DNA of 64,000 nt from positions 313,538 to 377,537 of the forward strand of contig NZ_JAPDRF010000004.1 in assembly GCF_040706615.1 (NCBI RefSeq), read 5' to 3'. Below, one piece after another: positions 17,471 through 27,587 of this stretch (positions within the stretch are counted from its first letter, which is position 1; every line of letters begins with the position of its first letter). This DNA comes from Lentisalinibacter sediminis. GTDB lineage: Bacteria > Pseudomonadota > Gammaproteobacteria > Steroidobacterales > Woeseiaceae. Under the pieces are notes generated by a model that was not told the origin of the DNA, did not search any database, and saw nothing but the letters and a program-made list of their open reading frames with translations. A program made the position numbers and the translations under genes.

Positions 17471-19287
17471 CAGCCCAGGTCCGTGAAGATGGTGGCGCCG
17501 TTCTCCGCGCCGTTCACGCCGCGGCGGAAGACGCCGAACAGTTCACGGCCGAGACCGACGTGATTCGCGGAGAGATCGGTTTCGACGGCCGGCCGGTCGG
17601 TCAGCTCGCCTTCCGCAACCTCGACGGACAGCACGCCGGCATCGGCGTCGATGAGCACGGTATCGCCGTCGCGCACCAGACCGACGGGACCGCCGCCGAG
17701 CGCCTCGGGGGTCAGCTGGATGGCGGCCAGCACTTTGCCGGAGGCGCCGGACATGCGACCGTCGGTGAGGAGCGCCACATGGTGTCCCCGGTTCTGCAGG
17801 ACGCCCAGATAAGGGGTCAGCTTGTGCAGCTCCGGCATGCCGTTGGCGCTGGCGCCCTGCCAGGGGACGACGGCGACGAAATCCCCGTCCAGCAGGCCGG
17901 CCTTGAAGGCCTCGATGAAAGCCTCCTGGGAGTGGAACACCCGGGCCGGCGCCTCGATGCGGTAGTGCTGCGGCTCCACGGCGGACACCTTGACGATGGC
18001 CCGGCCCAGGTTGCCGTGCACCAGGCGCAGGCCGCCCTCCCTGTCGAAGGCGTCGCTGCAGGGCCGCACGATCTCGGTGTCGTGTGACTGGCGCGTAGCC
18101 GCACGCCACTCGAGGGCGCCGTCCTCCAGAAACGGCTCGCGGCAGAACCGGGACATACCCTGCCCCATGATGGTCGTGACGTCCTCGTGCAGCAGCCCGG
18201 CCTCCAGCAGCTCGCCCATGACGAAACCGAGTCCGCCGGCGGCATGGAAGTGATTCACGTCGGCGATGCCGTTCGGATAGACCCTTGCCAGCAGGGGCAC
18301 GGCCCGGGAGAGCTCGGCGAAATCGTCCCAGTCGATGCGGATCCCGGCCGCCGCGGCAATCGCCACCAGATGCATGGTGTGGTTGGTCGAGCCGCCGGTA
18401 GCCAGCAGACCCACGATGCCGTTCACCAGGCTCTTCTCGTCGAGTATGTGGCCGAGCGGTGTGTAGCCGCCGGCCGGTCGGGTCAGTGCGATCACCCGGC
18501 GGACGGCCTCGCGGGTGAGCGCGTCCCGCAGCGACGTGCCGGGGTTGACGAAGGAGCCGCCGGGCAGCTGCATGCCCATGAACTCCATCAGCATCTGGTT
18601 GCTGTTGGCGGTGCCGTAGAAGGTGCAGGTGCCGGGCCCGTGATAGGCGGCGGATTCTGCGGCCAGCAGCTCCTCGCGCCCGACCTCCCCGGCCGCATAC
18701 TGCTCGCGCACGCGGGCCTTCTCCTTGTTCGACAGTCCGGACACCATCGGCCCCGCCGGCACGAACAGGACCGGCAGGTGGCCGAAGGACAGCGCGCCGA
18801 TCACGAGTCCCGGGATGATTTTGTCGCAGACCCCGAGACACAGCGCGCCGTCGAACAGATCATGGGAGAGCGCCACCGCCGTGGACAGGGCGATCACGTC
18901 GCGGCTGAACAACGACAGATCCATGCCGTCCTGGCCCTGGGTGACGCCATCGCACATCGCCGGCACGCCGCCGGCGAACTGGGCGACGGCACCGGCCTCC
19001 GTGGCCGCCTCCTTGATCTGCCGCGGGAAGGTCTCCAGCGGCTGGTGGGCGCTCAGCATGTCGTTATAGGCGGAGACAATGGCGATGTTGGGCGTCTCGT
19101 CGCTGGTCAGCCGGCTCTTGTCCTCGGCGCTGCACGCGGCGATGCCGTGGGCGAGATTGCTGCACGACACCGCGCTGCGCGTGGGCCCACGGTCGGCGGC
19201 CGCCCGGATCTTCTCGAGATAGCGGCCGCGGGAGTCGGCGCTGCGTTCGCGGATGCGGTCGGTGACGGTCTCTACGGTCGGATGCAT
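17470..19287 (-). CDS. edd: 6-phosphogluconate dehydratase
   Basis: A 605-residue IlvD/Edd-family iron-sulfur enzyme, close to the 603 residues of E. coli Edd, that converts 6-phosphogluconate to KDPG. The cluster-binding cysteines are in the expected places: AVSCSNLAHG, VPAMCDGVTQGQDGMDLS and LCLGVCDKIIPG. GRMSGASGKVLAAIQLTPEA is near the C-terminus. It sits between pgl (33-base gap) and eda (1-base overlap). An oxygen-labile 4Fe-4S cluster is expected from the family. Confidence 0.97.
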   Translation of the reverse strand: MHPTVETVTDRIRERSADSRGRYLEKIRAAADRGPTRSAVSCSNLAHGIAACSAEDKSRLTSDETPNIAIVSAYNDMLSAHQPLETFPRQIKEAATEAGAVAQFAGGVPAMCDGVTQGQDGMDLSLFSRDVIALSTAVALSHDLFDGALCLGVCDKIIPGLVIGALSFGHLPVLFVPAGPMVSGLSNKEKARVREQYAAGEVGREELLAAESAAYHGPGTCTFYGTANSNQMLMEFMGMQLPGGSFVNPGTSLRDALTREAVRRVIALTRPAGGYTPLGHILDEKSLVNGIVGLLATGGSTNHTMHLVAIAAAAGIRIDWDDFAELSRAVPLLARVYPNGIADVNHFHAAGGLGFVMGELLEAGLLHEDVTTIMGQGMSRFCREPFLEDGALEWRAATRQSHDTEIVRPCSDAFDREGGLRLVHGNLGRAIVKVSAVEPQHYRIEAPARVFHSQEAFIEAFKAGLLDGDFVAVVPWQGASANGMPELHKLTPYLGVLQNRGHHVALLTDGRMSGASGKVLAAIQLTPEALGGGPVGLVRDGDTVLIDADAGVLSVEVAEGELTDRPAVETDLSANHVGLGRELFGVFRRGVNGAENGATIFTDLG

Positions 19288-19320
19288 GTGTACTGTCCCT
19301 GGGTGGATATCCGTGGTGAG

Positions 19321-20070
19321 TCAGGGCGCCCAGACGACCCGCACCGGGGTCGCGGCTGACGCCAGCAGCGCGGCGACCGGGAGCCCTTCGTCTCCGTCCC
19401 GCGCCCGCTCGTAGACCGCCCACTTCTTCTCGCCGAAGATCAGCAGGACGATCTCTTCGCTCTCGGCCAGCGGCACGAGCGTGAGCGTGACGCGCGGCAG
19501 TTCGCTGGCCGCCGTCACGACCGGCAGGCAGAGCGAGTCCCCGGCGGGGTCGAGACCCGACGCCAGCGCGGCGCTGTCCGGGAAAAGGGATGCGAAATGC
19601 CCGTCCTCGCCCATGCCGAGCAGCGAACAGGCGAACGGCCGCGGCAGGCGACCGGCGTCGGCATCCGCGGTCAGGGCTTCGCAGCCCTGCTCCGGCGACA
19701 TGCCCTCCCGGTGGAGGGGCACGAAGTCCGCCTCGCGCGCCTCACCCCGCAGGAGCCGATGGCGGACCAGGCGCTCGTTGCTCGCCTTGTCCTCGGCGCA
19801 CACCCAGCGCTCGTCGCTCAGCGTGACCCGGATGCGTGACCAGTCGAGGGGCGCCGCGGACAGCGCGTCGTAGCAGCGTCCCGGGGTGGTGCCGCCACTG
19901 CAGACCAGCACGGCTTCGCCGCCGGCTGCGAGCCGCCGCCGGAGCGCGCTGGCGATGCGTTCCGCCGCGATGACGGAGGCCATCTCGCGCTGGGAGTAGA
20001 TCTCTTCTATGGGTCGCCGGGCGGTAGTGACTTTCTCTGCCTTCATCTGTGCCTTCATCTGTGCCTTCAT
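19321..20070 (-). CDS. pgl: 6-phosphogluconolactonase (DevB type)
   Basis: A 249-residue SugarP_isomerase-family lactonase that hydrolyses 6-phosphogluconolactone. Family motifs are VLVCSGGTTPGRCYDALS, VTLSDERWVCAEDKASNERL and LLGMGEDGHFASLFP. The start overlaps the zwf stop (ATGA), supporting the first of three ATGs. Those ATGs come from a 12-base tandem duplication giving an N-terminal MKAQMKAQMKAEK, an unusual opening that could be slippage-prone. The enzyme core starts near residue 18. Confidence 0.94.
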   Translation of the reverse strand: MKAQMKAQMKAEKVTTARRPIEEIYSQREMASVIAAERIASALRRRLAAGGEAVLVCSGGTTPGRCYDALSAAPLDWSRIRVTLSDERWVCAEDKASNERLVRHRLLRGEAREADFVPLHREGMSPEQGCEALTADADAGRLPRPFACSLLGMGEDGHFASLFPDSAALASGLDPAGDSLCLPVVTAASELPRVTLTLVPLAESEEIVLLIFGEKKWAVYERARDGDEGLPVAALLASAATPVRVVWAP

Positions 20071-21539
20071 GTGTTCGGGTACCAGCAGCGGCCGTCGCGG
20101 TCCAGGAGATTGGCCGAGCCGATCGGCCCCCAGGTGCCGGCGACGTAGGTCTCCACCGGCTGCCTGGCCTCCTCCCAGCCGGCGATGATCCCGTCGATCC
20201 AGCGCCAGGCGGCCTCCACCTCGTCGCGGCGCATGAACAGCGCCGGGTTACCGCGCAGCACCTCCATCAGCAGCCGCTCGTAGGCGTCCGGATAACGGAT
20301 GCCGAAAGTCTCCTCGAAACTCAGGTCCAGGGAGACGGAGCGCAGGTCGAAGCCGCCGGGACCCGGCTCCTTCGCCATGAGCGAGAGCTTCACCCCCTCG
20401 TCGGGCTGCAGCCGGATGGTCAACCGGTTCGGCAGGATGTCGAATCGATTCTCCGGGAAGATGGAATGCGGCACGTGGGAGAACTGCATGGTGATCTCCG
20501 AGTGCTTCTCCTTCAGCCGTTTCCCGGTGCGGATATAAAACGGCACGGTCGACCAGCGCCAGTTCTCGATCTCGACCTTCAGCGCGGTGAAGGTCTCGGT
20601 GAGACTCTCCGCGGAATCGAGTCCGTCCCGATAACCGGGCACGGCCACCCCGTCGATGGCCCCCGCAGAGTACTGCCCGCGTACGGTGTGGCGTTTCACG
20701 TCGGCGCCCGTGATCGGCTTCAGCGCGCGCAGCACCTTCAGCTTCTCGTCGCGCACCGCATCGTGGTGCAGGCTCGAGGGCGCTTCCATGGCCACCAGAC
20801 ACAGTAGCTGCATGATGTGGTTCTGCACCATGTCCCGCAACGCGCCGATCTGGTCGTAGAACTCGATGCGGCCCTCCACGCCCAGTTCCTCGGCCACGGT
20901 GATCTGCACGTGATCCACCTCGCCGCGGCGCCACAGCGGCTCGAACAGCGAGTTGGCGAAACGCAACGCCAGCAGATTCTGGACGGTCTCCTTGCCGAGG
21001 TAATGATCGATGCGGAAGATCCGGTCCTCGGGAAAGCATTCGCCTACGCTGTCGTTGATGCCGCGGGCCGACTCGTAGTCGTGGCCCACGGGTTTCTCCA
21101 GCACGATGCGGCTCTCGTCGGTGATCAGGCCGTTCGCCCGGATGCCCTGGGCGATGCCACCGAACAGCGACGGCGCGGTCGCCAGGTAGAAGACGCGGGT
21201 TCGGTCGTCCCGGCCCTGCAGCAGATCGCAGAGCGACCCCCAGCTCTCGTATTCGAGGGCGTCGGCCACCGTGTAAGTCAGCCGCGCGCAGAAAGACCGC
21301 CACTGGTCGTCGTCGAACTCGCCCTCGCCGAGATTCTCGCGCAGCGCCTCCTCCACCCGGCCGAGGTAGTCCTCGTCGCTCATGGCGCTCCTGCCCAGCG
21401 CGATCACGCGGCTGTCGGCAGGGATCTGCCCGTCCCTGTCGCGGTGGTAGAGGGCCGGCAGCAGCTTGCGCAGCGACAGGTCGCCCGCGCCGCCGAATAT
21501 GATCAGGTCGAAGGGTTCGACCGGTATGAACCTGGCCAT
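20067..21539 (-). CDS. zwf: Glucose-6-phosphate 1-dehydrogenase
   Basis: A 490-residue NADP-dependent enzyme, the entry point from glucose 6-phosphate to the Entner-Doudoroff and pentose-phosphate routes. The N-terminal dinucleotide fold is LIIFGGAGDLSLRKLLPALYHR (FGAsGDL form), the catalytic motif is RIDHYLGKETVQNLL, and VLEKPVGHDYESA contains the conserved EKP. Length and motifs are typical. It is the first gene of the operon, and a HexR-like box lies 15 bases upstream of its ATG. Confidence 0.97.
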   Translation of the reverse strand: MARFIPVEPFDLIIFGGAGDLSLRKLLPALYHRDRDGQIPADSRVIALGRSAMSDEDYLGRVEEALRENLGEGEFDDDQWRSFCARLTYTVADALEYESWGSLCDLLQGRDDRTRVFYLATAPSLFGGIAQGIRANGLITDESRIVLEKPVGHDYESARGINDSVGECFPEDRIFRIDHYLGKETVQNLLALRFANSLFEPLWRRGEVDHVQITVAEELGVEGRIEFYDQIGALRDMVQNHIMQLLCLVAMEAPSSLHHDAVRDEKLKVLRALKPITGADVKRHTVRGQYSAGAIDGVAVPGYRDGLDSAESLTETFTALKVEIENWRWSTVPFYIRTGKRLKEKHSEITMQFSHVPHSIFPENRFDILPNRLTIRLQPDEGVKLSLMAKEPGPGGFDLRSVSLDLSFEETFGIRYPDAYERLLMEVLRGNPALFMRRDEVEAAWRWIDGIIAGWEEARQPVETYVAGTWGPIGSANLLDRDGRCWYPNT

Positions 21540-21554
21540 TCTGCTCCCGGATTC

Positions 21555-21569
21555 TGTAGTTATGCTACT
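21555..21569. promoter_or_regulatory. HexR-like box upstream of zwf
   Basis: TGTAGTTATGCTACT is a pseudo-palindrome matching 10 of 15 positions of the HexR consensus TGTAATTAAATTACA. It lies 16 bases from the zwf start codon, in the divergent region shared with hexR. HexR in Proteobacteria represses central carbon genes and is released by KDPG. Confidence 0.6.
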
Positions 21570-21617
21570 TATCGGACGTTTAGGCCCGCGATTTCCTGGA
21601 TATTGTCTCAGAATTAT

Positions 21618-21632
21618 TGTAATTTTACTACA
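21618..21632. promoter_or_regulatory. HexR-like box overlapping the hexR start codon
   Basis: TGTAATTTTACTACA matches 12 of 15 positions of the HexR consensus and is nearly palindromic. Its last base is the A of the hexR ATG, so binding would directly block hexR transcription initiation or early elongation. No Shine-Dalgarno sequence is visible before this ATG. Confidence 0.72.
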
Positions 21633-22483
21633 TGCTGGCGCGAATCGAGCATCTGCTGCCTACGCTGAGCCCCGCCGAGGCACGGGTGGGCCGCTGGCTG
21701 CTCGACCATCCGCGCCAGGGCCTCGAAGCGACCCTCGCCGAGGTCGCCGCCGGCGCCGGCACCAGCGAACCGACGGTGGTACGTTTCTGCCGGCGCCTCG
21801 GGCTGGGCGGGTTCCGCGAGCTCCGGATCCGCCTTGCCGAGTCTCTCGGCCGCCCCGCCGACTTCGTGCACCGCGGCGTACTGCCGAACGACTCGGCCGC
21901 CGACGCCGTCGGCAAGGTGATCGACAGCGCCGTGCGGGCACTCATGGGGCTGCGCGACAGCGTGGGCCTGATGCCCATCGCGGAGATCGTGGAGGTGATG
22001 GCGGACGCGCGCCAGATCGTCTTCGCAGGGCTCGGCGCGTCGGGCTATGTGGCGCGGGATGCGCGCCAGAAGTTCTTCCGCCTCGGCATACCCTGCGCCG
22101 TGGCCACGGACGGTCCTACGATCCTGCAGAGTGCCGCCATCGCCGGCCCGCAGGACGTCTTCGTGTTCGTCTCCCATACCGGCGCGCAGGGCGAACTGAT
22201 CCGCGCGGCGGTCCACTGCCGGAAGCGAGGGGCCACGGTGATCGCAGTCACCCGGAGCGCATCGGCCCTGGGGTGGGAAGCCGGCTACATTCTGGAGAGT
22301 CATTCCACCGAGGACACGAGCCTCTACACCCCCATGGAATCCAGGCTCGCGCAACTGGCGATCCTGGATGCCGTCCAGGTCAGCCTCGCTCTGCGGCTCG
22401 GCGAAGCGGGAGCGGAGAACCTGCGCGCCGCGAAAATGGCGCTCGCGGACGAGGGGGCGGCAGCCGGAATCGGCCGAGCGTAG
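21632..22483 (+). CDS. hexR: HexR, RpiR-family regulator of central carbon metabolism
   Basis: A 283-residue protein with an N-terminal RpiR helix-turn-helix (about 1-75, TSEPTVVRFCRRLGLGGFRELRIRLAESL) and a C-terminal SIS sugar-phosphate domain (about 110-250, IVFAGLGASGYVARDARQKFFRLG and VFVSHTGAQGELI). HexR represses zwf, edd and related genes and responds to KDPG. It is divergent from the zwf-pgl-edd-eda operon. The start MLARIEHLL aligns with the E. coli start region, yet no ribosome-binding site precedes it and an operator overlaps it, so the mRNA may be leaderless. Confidence 0.93.
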   Translation: MLARIEHLLPTLSPAEARVGRWLLDHPRQGLEATLAEVAAGAGTSEPTVVRFCRRLGLGGFRELRIRLAESLGRPADFVHRGVLPNDSAADAVGKVIDSAVRALMGLRDSVGLMPIAEIVEVMADARQIVFAGLGASGYVARDARQKFFRLGIPCAVATDGPTILQSAAIAGPQDVFVFVSHTGAQGELIRAAVHCRKRGATVIAVTRSASALGWEAGYILESHSTEDTSLYTPMESRLAQLAILDAVQVSLALRLGEAGAENLRAAKMALADEGAAAGIGRA

Positions 22484-22524
22484 GCCTTCGCCCGCCGCGC
22501 TGCCGTGGCGGCTACGGCTCCACG

Positions 22525-24041
<1,517 letters not shown>

Positions 24042-24045
<4 letters not shown>

Positions 24046-25400
24046 GCCCGTACTCCTCCATCGGCCTGCCGCAGCGCGTCGCGCAGCGTGTCCACGATGG
24101 TGGCGATGTGATCCTCGTTCACCGTCAGGGGCGGCGTGAGCGCCACGATGTCGCCGGTGGTACGCACGATGACGCCGGCATCGAAACAGCGGCGGAATAC
24201 GTCCATCGCCCGCGCCGTGGGCTTGCCCTCGATGGGCTCGAGTTCGACGGCGCCGAGCAGACCGTAGTTGCGGATGTCGATGACGTGGGGCTCGCCGCGG
24301 AGCGCGTGCAGCGCGTCCTCCAGCACCGGCTCCATGGCGTGGGCGTGTTCGAACAGCCCCTCGTCCCGGTAGACGTCCAGCGCCGCGCAACCGGCCGCCG
24401 CCGCGAGCGGGTGACCGGAGTAGGTGTAGCCGTGGGGGAACTCGATGGCTCCCTCCGGTGCGCCCATGAAGGCCTGGTAGATGGCCTTGCTGGCGAGCAC
24501 CGCGCCCATGGGCACGTGCCCGCTGGTGAGGCCCTTCGCCAGCGTCATGAGATCCGGCGTCACGCCCATGCGCTGCGCCGCGAAGGCCGCGCCCACCCGG
24601 CCGAAGCCGCAGATCACCTCGTCGAAGATCAGCAGGATACCGTGGCGGTCGCAGATCTCGCGCAGGCGCTTCAGATAGCCCTGCGGCGGCAGGAGCACGC
24701 CGGCCGAGCCGGCGATGGGCTCGACGATGACCGCCGCGATGGTGGACGGATCGTGCAGGGCGACGATGTTCTCCAGCTCGTCGGCGAGATGGCCACCCCA
24801 CTCCGGCAGGCCACGGGAATAGGCGTTGTGCTCGATATGATGGGTATGCGGCAGGTGGTCGGTGCCCGGCAGCAGGGCGCCGAACAGCTTCCGGTTGGGC
24901 GAGATGCCGCCCACGGAGATGCCGCCGAAGCCGACGCCGTGATAGCCCTTCTCGCGACCGATGAAGCGGGTCCGCGCGCCATCGCCCCGCAGCCGATGGT
25001 AGGCCAGCGCCATCTTCAGCGCGGTGTCCACCGCCTCGGAGCCGGAATTGACGAAGAAGGCATAGTCGAGACCGTCCGGCGCCAGGTCGGTGAGCTTCTC
25101 GGCCAGCTCGAACACCTTCGGGTGACCGACCTGGAAGGCAAGCGCGTAATCCAGCGTGTCGATCTGGTCCTTCACCGCCTGCACGATGCGCGGGTGGCAG
25201 TGGCCGGCGTTGCAGCACCACAGCCCCGCGACGCCATCCAGCAGCCGCTTGCCGTCGTGGGTCCAGCAATAGACACCCTCGGCCCTGGAGATCATGCGCG
25301 GGTTGCGCTTGAAGGACTGGTTGGCCGTGAACGGCATCCAGAACGGTTCCAGGTTCGGCAGCCCGGCTTCGGCCGCCTGCATCGGATTGGCTTCGGTCAT
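24042..25400 (-). CDS. bauA: Beta-alanine (omega-amino acid):pyruvate transaminase
   Basis: A 452-residue class III PLP transaminase. The N-terminal FWMPFTANQSFKRNPRM and GLWCCNAGHCHPRI match the omega-amino acid:pyruvate group. FDEVICGFGRVG holds the PLP Asp, and LAKGLTSGHVPMGAV holds the Schiff-base Lys. It would convert beta-alanine to malonate semialdehyde, the substrate of the overlapping dehydrogenase gene downstream. A 30-base gap separates it from the puuB-like gene upstream, so all three are probably one transcript. Confidence 0.9.
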
Positions 25401-25430
25401 GACGCGTCTCCCTTCTACCAGGCCGGCCGC

Positions 25431-26714
25431 TCAGAGAATCTCGCGCAGCCGGTAATACAGCATGCCCAGCGCCAGCGCGGGATTGGCGAACCAGCGCCCG
25501 CCCGGCAGGCGCCAGTGGCGCACGCGGGCGAAAACGTCGAAGCGCTCCGCCTGGCCGGCGATGGCCTCCGCCAGCACGCGGCCCGCCAGATGGGTGGGCG
25601 CGACGCCGTGGCCGGAGTAACCCTGGGCATAGTAGATGTTCGTCCCCAGCCGGTTCAGCTGGGGTATGCGGTTGATACTGATGCCGATGTCACCGCCCCA
25701 CTCGTAGTCGATGGCCGTCCCGGCGAGCTGGGGGAACACCGTCAGCATGTTCGGTTCCAGGCTCGCGCGGATGCTCTTCGGCCGGCGACCGGAATAGTTG
25801 CACATACCCCCGAACAGGAGCCTGCGGTCGGCCGACAGGCGATAGTAGTCCAGCGCCACCCGCTGGTCGCAGACGGCCGAGTCCTGCGGCAGGATCTCGC
25901 GGGCCCGCTCCTCGGACAGCGGCTCGGTGGCGATGACGTAGCTGCCTGCCGGTATCACGGTGCCGGAGAGCTTCGGGATGAGGCCGTCGAGATAGGCGTT
26001 GCAGGCGGCCACGACGAAATCCGCGGAGACGCGCCCGCGCTCCGTGTGCACGATCGGCCGATCGCCCGGCTCGATGCGCAGGACGGGCGAGCGCTCGAAC
26101 ACGCGCACACCGGCCTCTGCGGCTGCGCGGGCCTCGCCGAGACAGAGGTTCAGAGGATGCAGATGGCCGTTGCCCTCGTTGAGTACGCCGCCGATGTAGC
26201 GCTTCGAGCCGATGACCTCCGGCAGGCGCTCCTCCGGGATGACCTCGACCTTGTGCGGATAACCCGAGGCATGTTTCTCGGCGGCGTCCTCGCAGAGCTC
26301 GCGCAGCTCACTCCGCTTCATTGCGACGTCGAGATAGCCGAATTTGAGATCGCAGTCGATGCCGTAGCGCTCCACGCGCTCCACCACGATGTCACGGCAC
26401 TCGAGCCCCATCTGCGCGGCAATGCGGGCCGCACCGTCGCCGAAACGCTTCCTGATCTTCGCCGGCTCGGCGAAGCCGTCGATGAGCTGGCCCCCGTTGC
26501 GTCCGCTCGCGCCCCAGCCGATGCGGCTCGCCTCGAGCAACGCCACGCTGTAGCCGCGCTCGGCGAGTTCCAGCGCGGCGGACAGGCCGGTGAAGCCGCC
26601 GCCGATCACCGCGACGTCGACACTCTCGGTCCCTTCGAGCGCAGGATAGTCGGCGCCTCCCTTCGCCGTCGCGGCGTAGTAGGAGGGTGCGTGTTCGGCC
26701 GGCTGGTACATCAT
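25431..26714 (-). CDS. puuB: Gamma-glutamylputrescine oxidase-like FAD oxidoreductase
   Basis: A 427-residue DAO-family flavoprotein very like E. coli PuuB (426 aa). It has HAPSYYAATA at the start, the FAD-binding VAVIGGGFTGLSAALELAERG (about 34-54), EASRIGWGASGRNGGQ, HLHPLNLCLGEA, and NIYYAQGYSGHGVAPTHLAGR near the end. PuuB oxidises gamma-glutamylputrescine to the aldehyde with release of H2O2 and ammonia. The ATG at 26714 (or the next codon) was chosen; an upstream TTG lies inside an inverted repeat. It is divergent from puuR and first in a puuB-bauA-mmsA run. Confidence 0.9.
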   Translation of the reverse strand: MMYQPAEHAPSYYAATAKGGADYPALEGTESVDVAVIGGGFTGLSAALELAERGYSVALLEASRIGWGASGRNGGQLIDGFAEPAKIRKRFGDGAARIAAQMGLECRDIVVERVERYGIDCDLKFGYLDVAMKRSELRELCEDAAEKHASGYPHKVEVIPEERLPEVIGSKRYIGGVLNEGNGHLHPLNLCLGEARAAAEAGVRVFERSPVLRIEPGDRPIVHTERGRVSADFVVAACNAYLDGLIPKLSGTVIPAGSYVIATEPLSEERAREILPQDSAVCDQRVALDYYRLSADRRLLFGGMCNYSGRRPKSIRASLEPNMLTVFPQLAGTAIDYEWGGDIGISINRIPQLNRLGTNIYYAQGYSGHGVAPTHLAGRVLAEAIAGQAERFDVFARVRHWRLPGGRWFANPALALGMLYYRLREIL

Positions 26715-26738
26715 GATCAGGTTACGCCGGGCACCGAC

Positions 26739-26756
26739 GTTTAACAATATTTAAAC
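26739..26756. promoter_or_regulatory. Inverted repeat upstream of puuB, candidate PuuR operator
   Basis: GTTTAA and TTAAAC form a perfect 6-base inverted repeat around CAATAT, 25 bases before the puuB ATG. The outer GTTTAACAA is the reverse complement of TTGTTAAAC at 26809-26817 on the puuR side, so both ends of the divergent region carry the same motif. Confidence 0.62.
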
Positions 26757-26810
26757 GCCGAATATTTTTTGTGTTGTATTTCAGCCATCTGATGAATTAT
26801 CGTTCGATTT

Positions 26811-26825
26811 GTTAAACACTTTAAC
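26811..26825. promoter_or_regulatory. Inverted repeat upstream of puuR, candidate autoregulatory operator
   Basis: GTTAAACACTTTAAC is a perfect inverted repeat (6-3-6) ending 12 bases before the puuR ATG and overlapping the region before its AGGAA ribosome-binding site. It shares the GTTTAAC half-site with the repeat upstream of puuB. Confidence 0.62.
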
Positions 26826-26837
26826 GGACAGGAACCG

Positions 26838-27383
26838 ATGCAGGATACGGGCCGGCGCCTGCGGCGCGTACGCGAGGCGAAAGGACTCTCCCAGCGGGCG
26901 CTGGCGCGGGCGGCGGGCGTGAGCAACGCGACCGTCTCGCTGATCGAGAGCGGGCGGACGGATCCTTCGCTCGGCATGCTGAAGCGCATCCTCGATGCGC
27001 TGGAGACCTCGGTGGCGGATTTCTTCGCCCTGGACATGCCCCGCGACGAGCAGGTCTTTTTCCGCGCCGGCGAGCTGTCGGAGATCAGCCGCGGCGCCAT
27101 CTCCTACCGCCAGCTCGGCGGCGACCTCAGCCGGCACCGACTGCAGATCCTGTACGAGCGCTACCGGCCGGGCGCCGATACCGGCGGCTCGCCGCTGGCC
27201 CACGATGCCGAGGAAGGCGGCGTCATCATCGCCGGCCGCCTGGAGGTCACGGTGGACGGCCGCACCGAGCTCCTCGAACCGGGCGACGCCTACCTCTTCG
27301 ACAGCCGCCTGCCCCACCGCTTCCGCAACCCGGGCCCGGACGACTGCGTGGTCGTCTCCGCCTGCACCCCCCCCACCTTCTGA
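26838..27383 (+). CDS. puuR: PuuR-like XRE/cupin transcriptional regulator
   Basis: A 181-residue regulator with an N-terminal HTH_XRE domain (about 5-60, LSQRALARAAGVSNATVSLIE) and a C-terminal cupin domain (about 110-178, EEGGVIIAGRLEVTVDGR and GDAYLFDSRLPHRFRN). PuuR in E. coli (185 aa) represses putrescine utilisation genes and responds to putrescine. Its position divergent from the puuB-bauA-mmsA run, with matching inverted repeats at both ends of the shared region, supports the same role. A dispersed repeat starts immediately at its stop codon. Confidence 0.9.
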   Translation: MQDTGRRLRRVREAKGLSQRALARAAGVSNATVSLIESGRTDPSLGMLKRILDALETSVADFFALDMPRDEQVFFRAGELSEISRGAISYRQLGGDLSRHRLQILYERYRPGADTGGSPLAHDAEEGGVIIAGRLEVTVDGRTELLEPGDAYLFDSRLPHRFRNPGPDDCVVVSACTPPTF

Positions 27384-27409
27384 GGTGCCGGACCGAACTT
27401 TTGCAACTT
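27383..27409 (+). repeat. Dispersed GGTGCCGGACC repeat, copy 1
   Basis: The sequence GGTGCCGGACCGAACTTT followed by TGCAACTT begins with the last base of the puuR stop codon. The same core occurs at 31335-31415 (two copies), partly at 31209-31241, and at 50643-50681. Copy 1 is in the opposite orientation to the others. No transposase is encoded nearby. Confidence 0.8.
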
Positions 27410-27494
27410 ATTGAACTTATTCGGCGTCAGGCAGCATCGAGGACCGACCGCGAACGGCGCCGCGGGGTCGCCATACCCTCTTTTGGCCAACCAA

Positions 27495-27531
27495 TGACAG
27501 CGCTATCACCATTGGCGCGACGCGCTATAAT
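27495..27531 (+). promoter_or_regulatory. LacI-family operator and -10 element upstream of the lacI-type gene
   Basis: TGACAGCGCTATCA at 27495-27508 fits the LacI/GalR-family operator pattern TGnnAnCGnTnnCA at every fixed position. A consensus TATAAT at 27526-27531 lies 17 bases further on, so the operator covers the -35 region. The arrangement fits autorepression of the gene starting at 27588. Confidence 0.68.
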
Positions 27532-27587
27532 CGCCCGCGGCGAGCCACCGGCCGACAAACGGATCCGCCCGCCGAGGGGAAAGCGGT

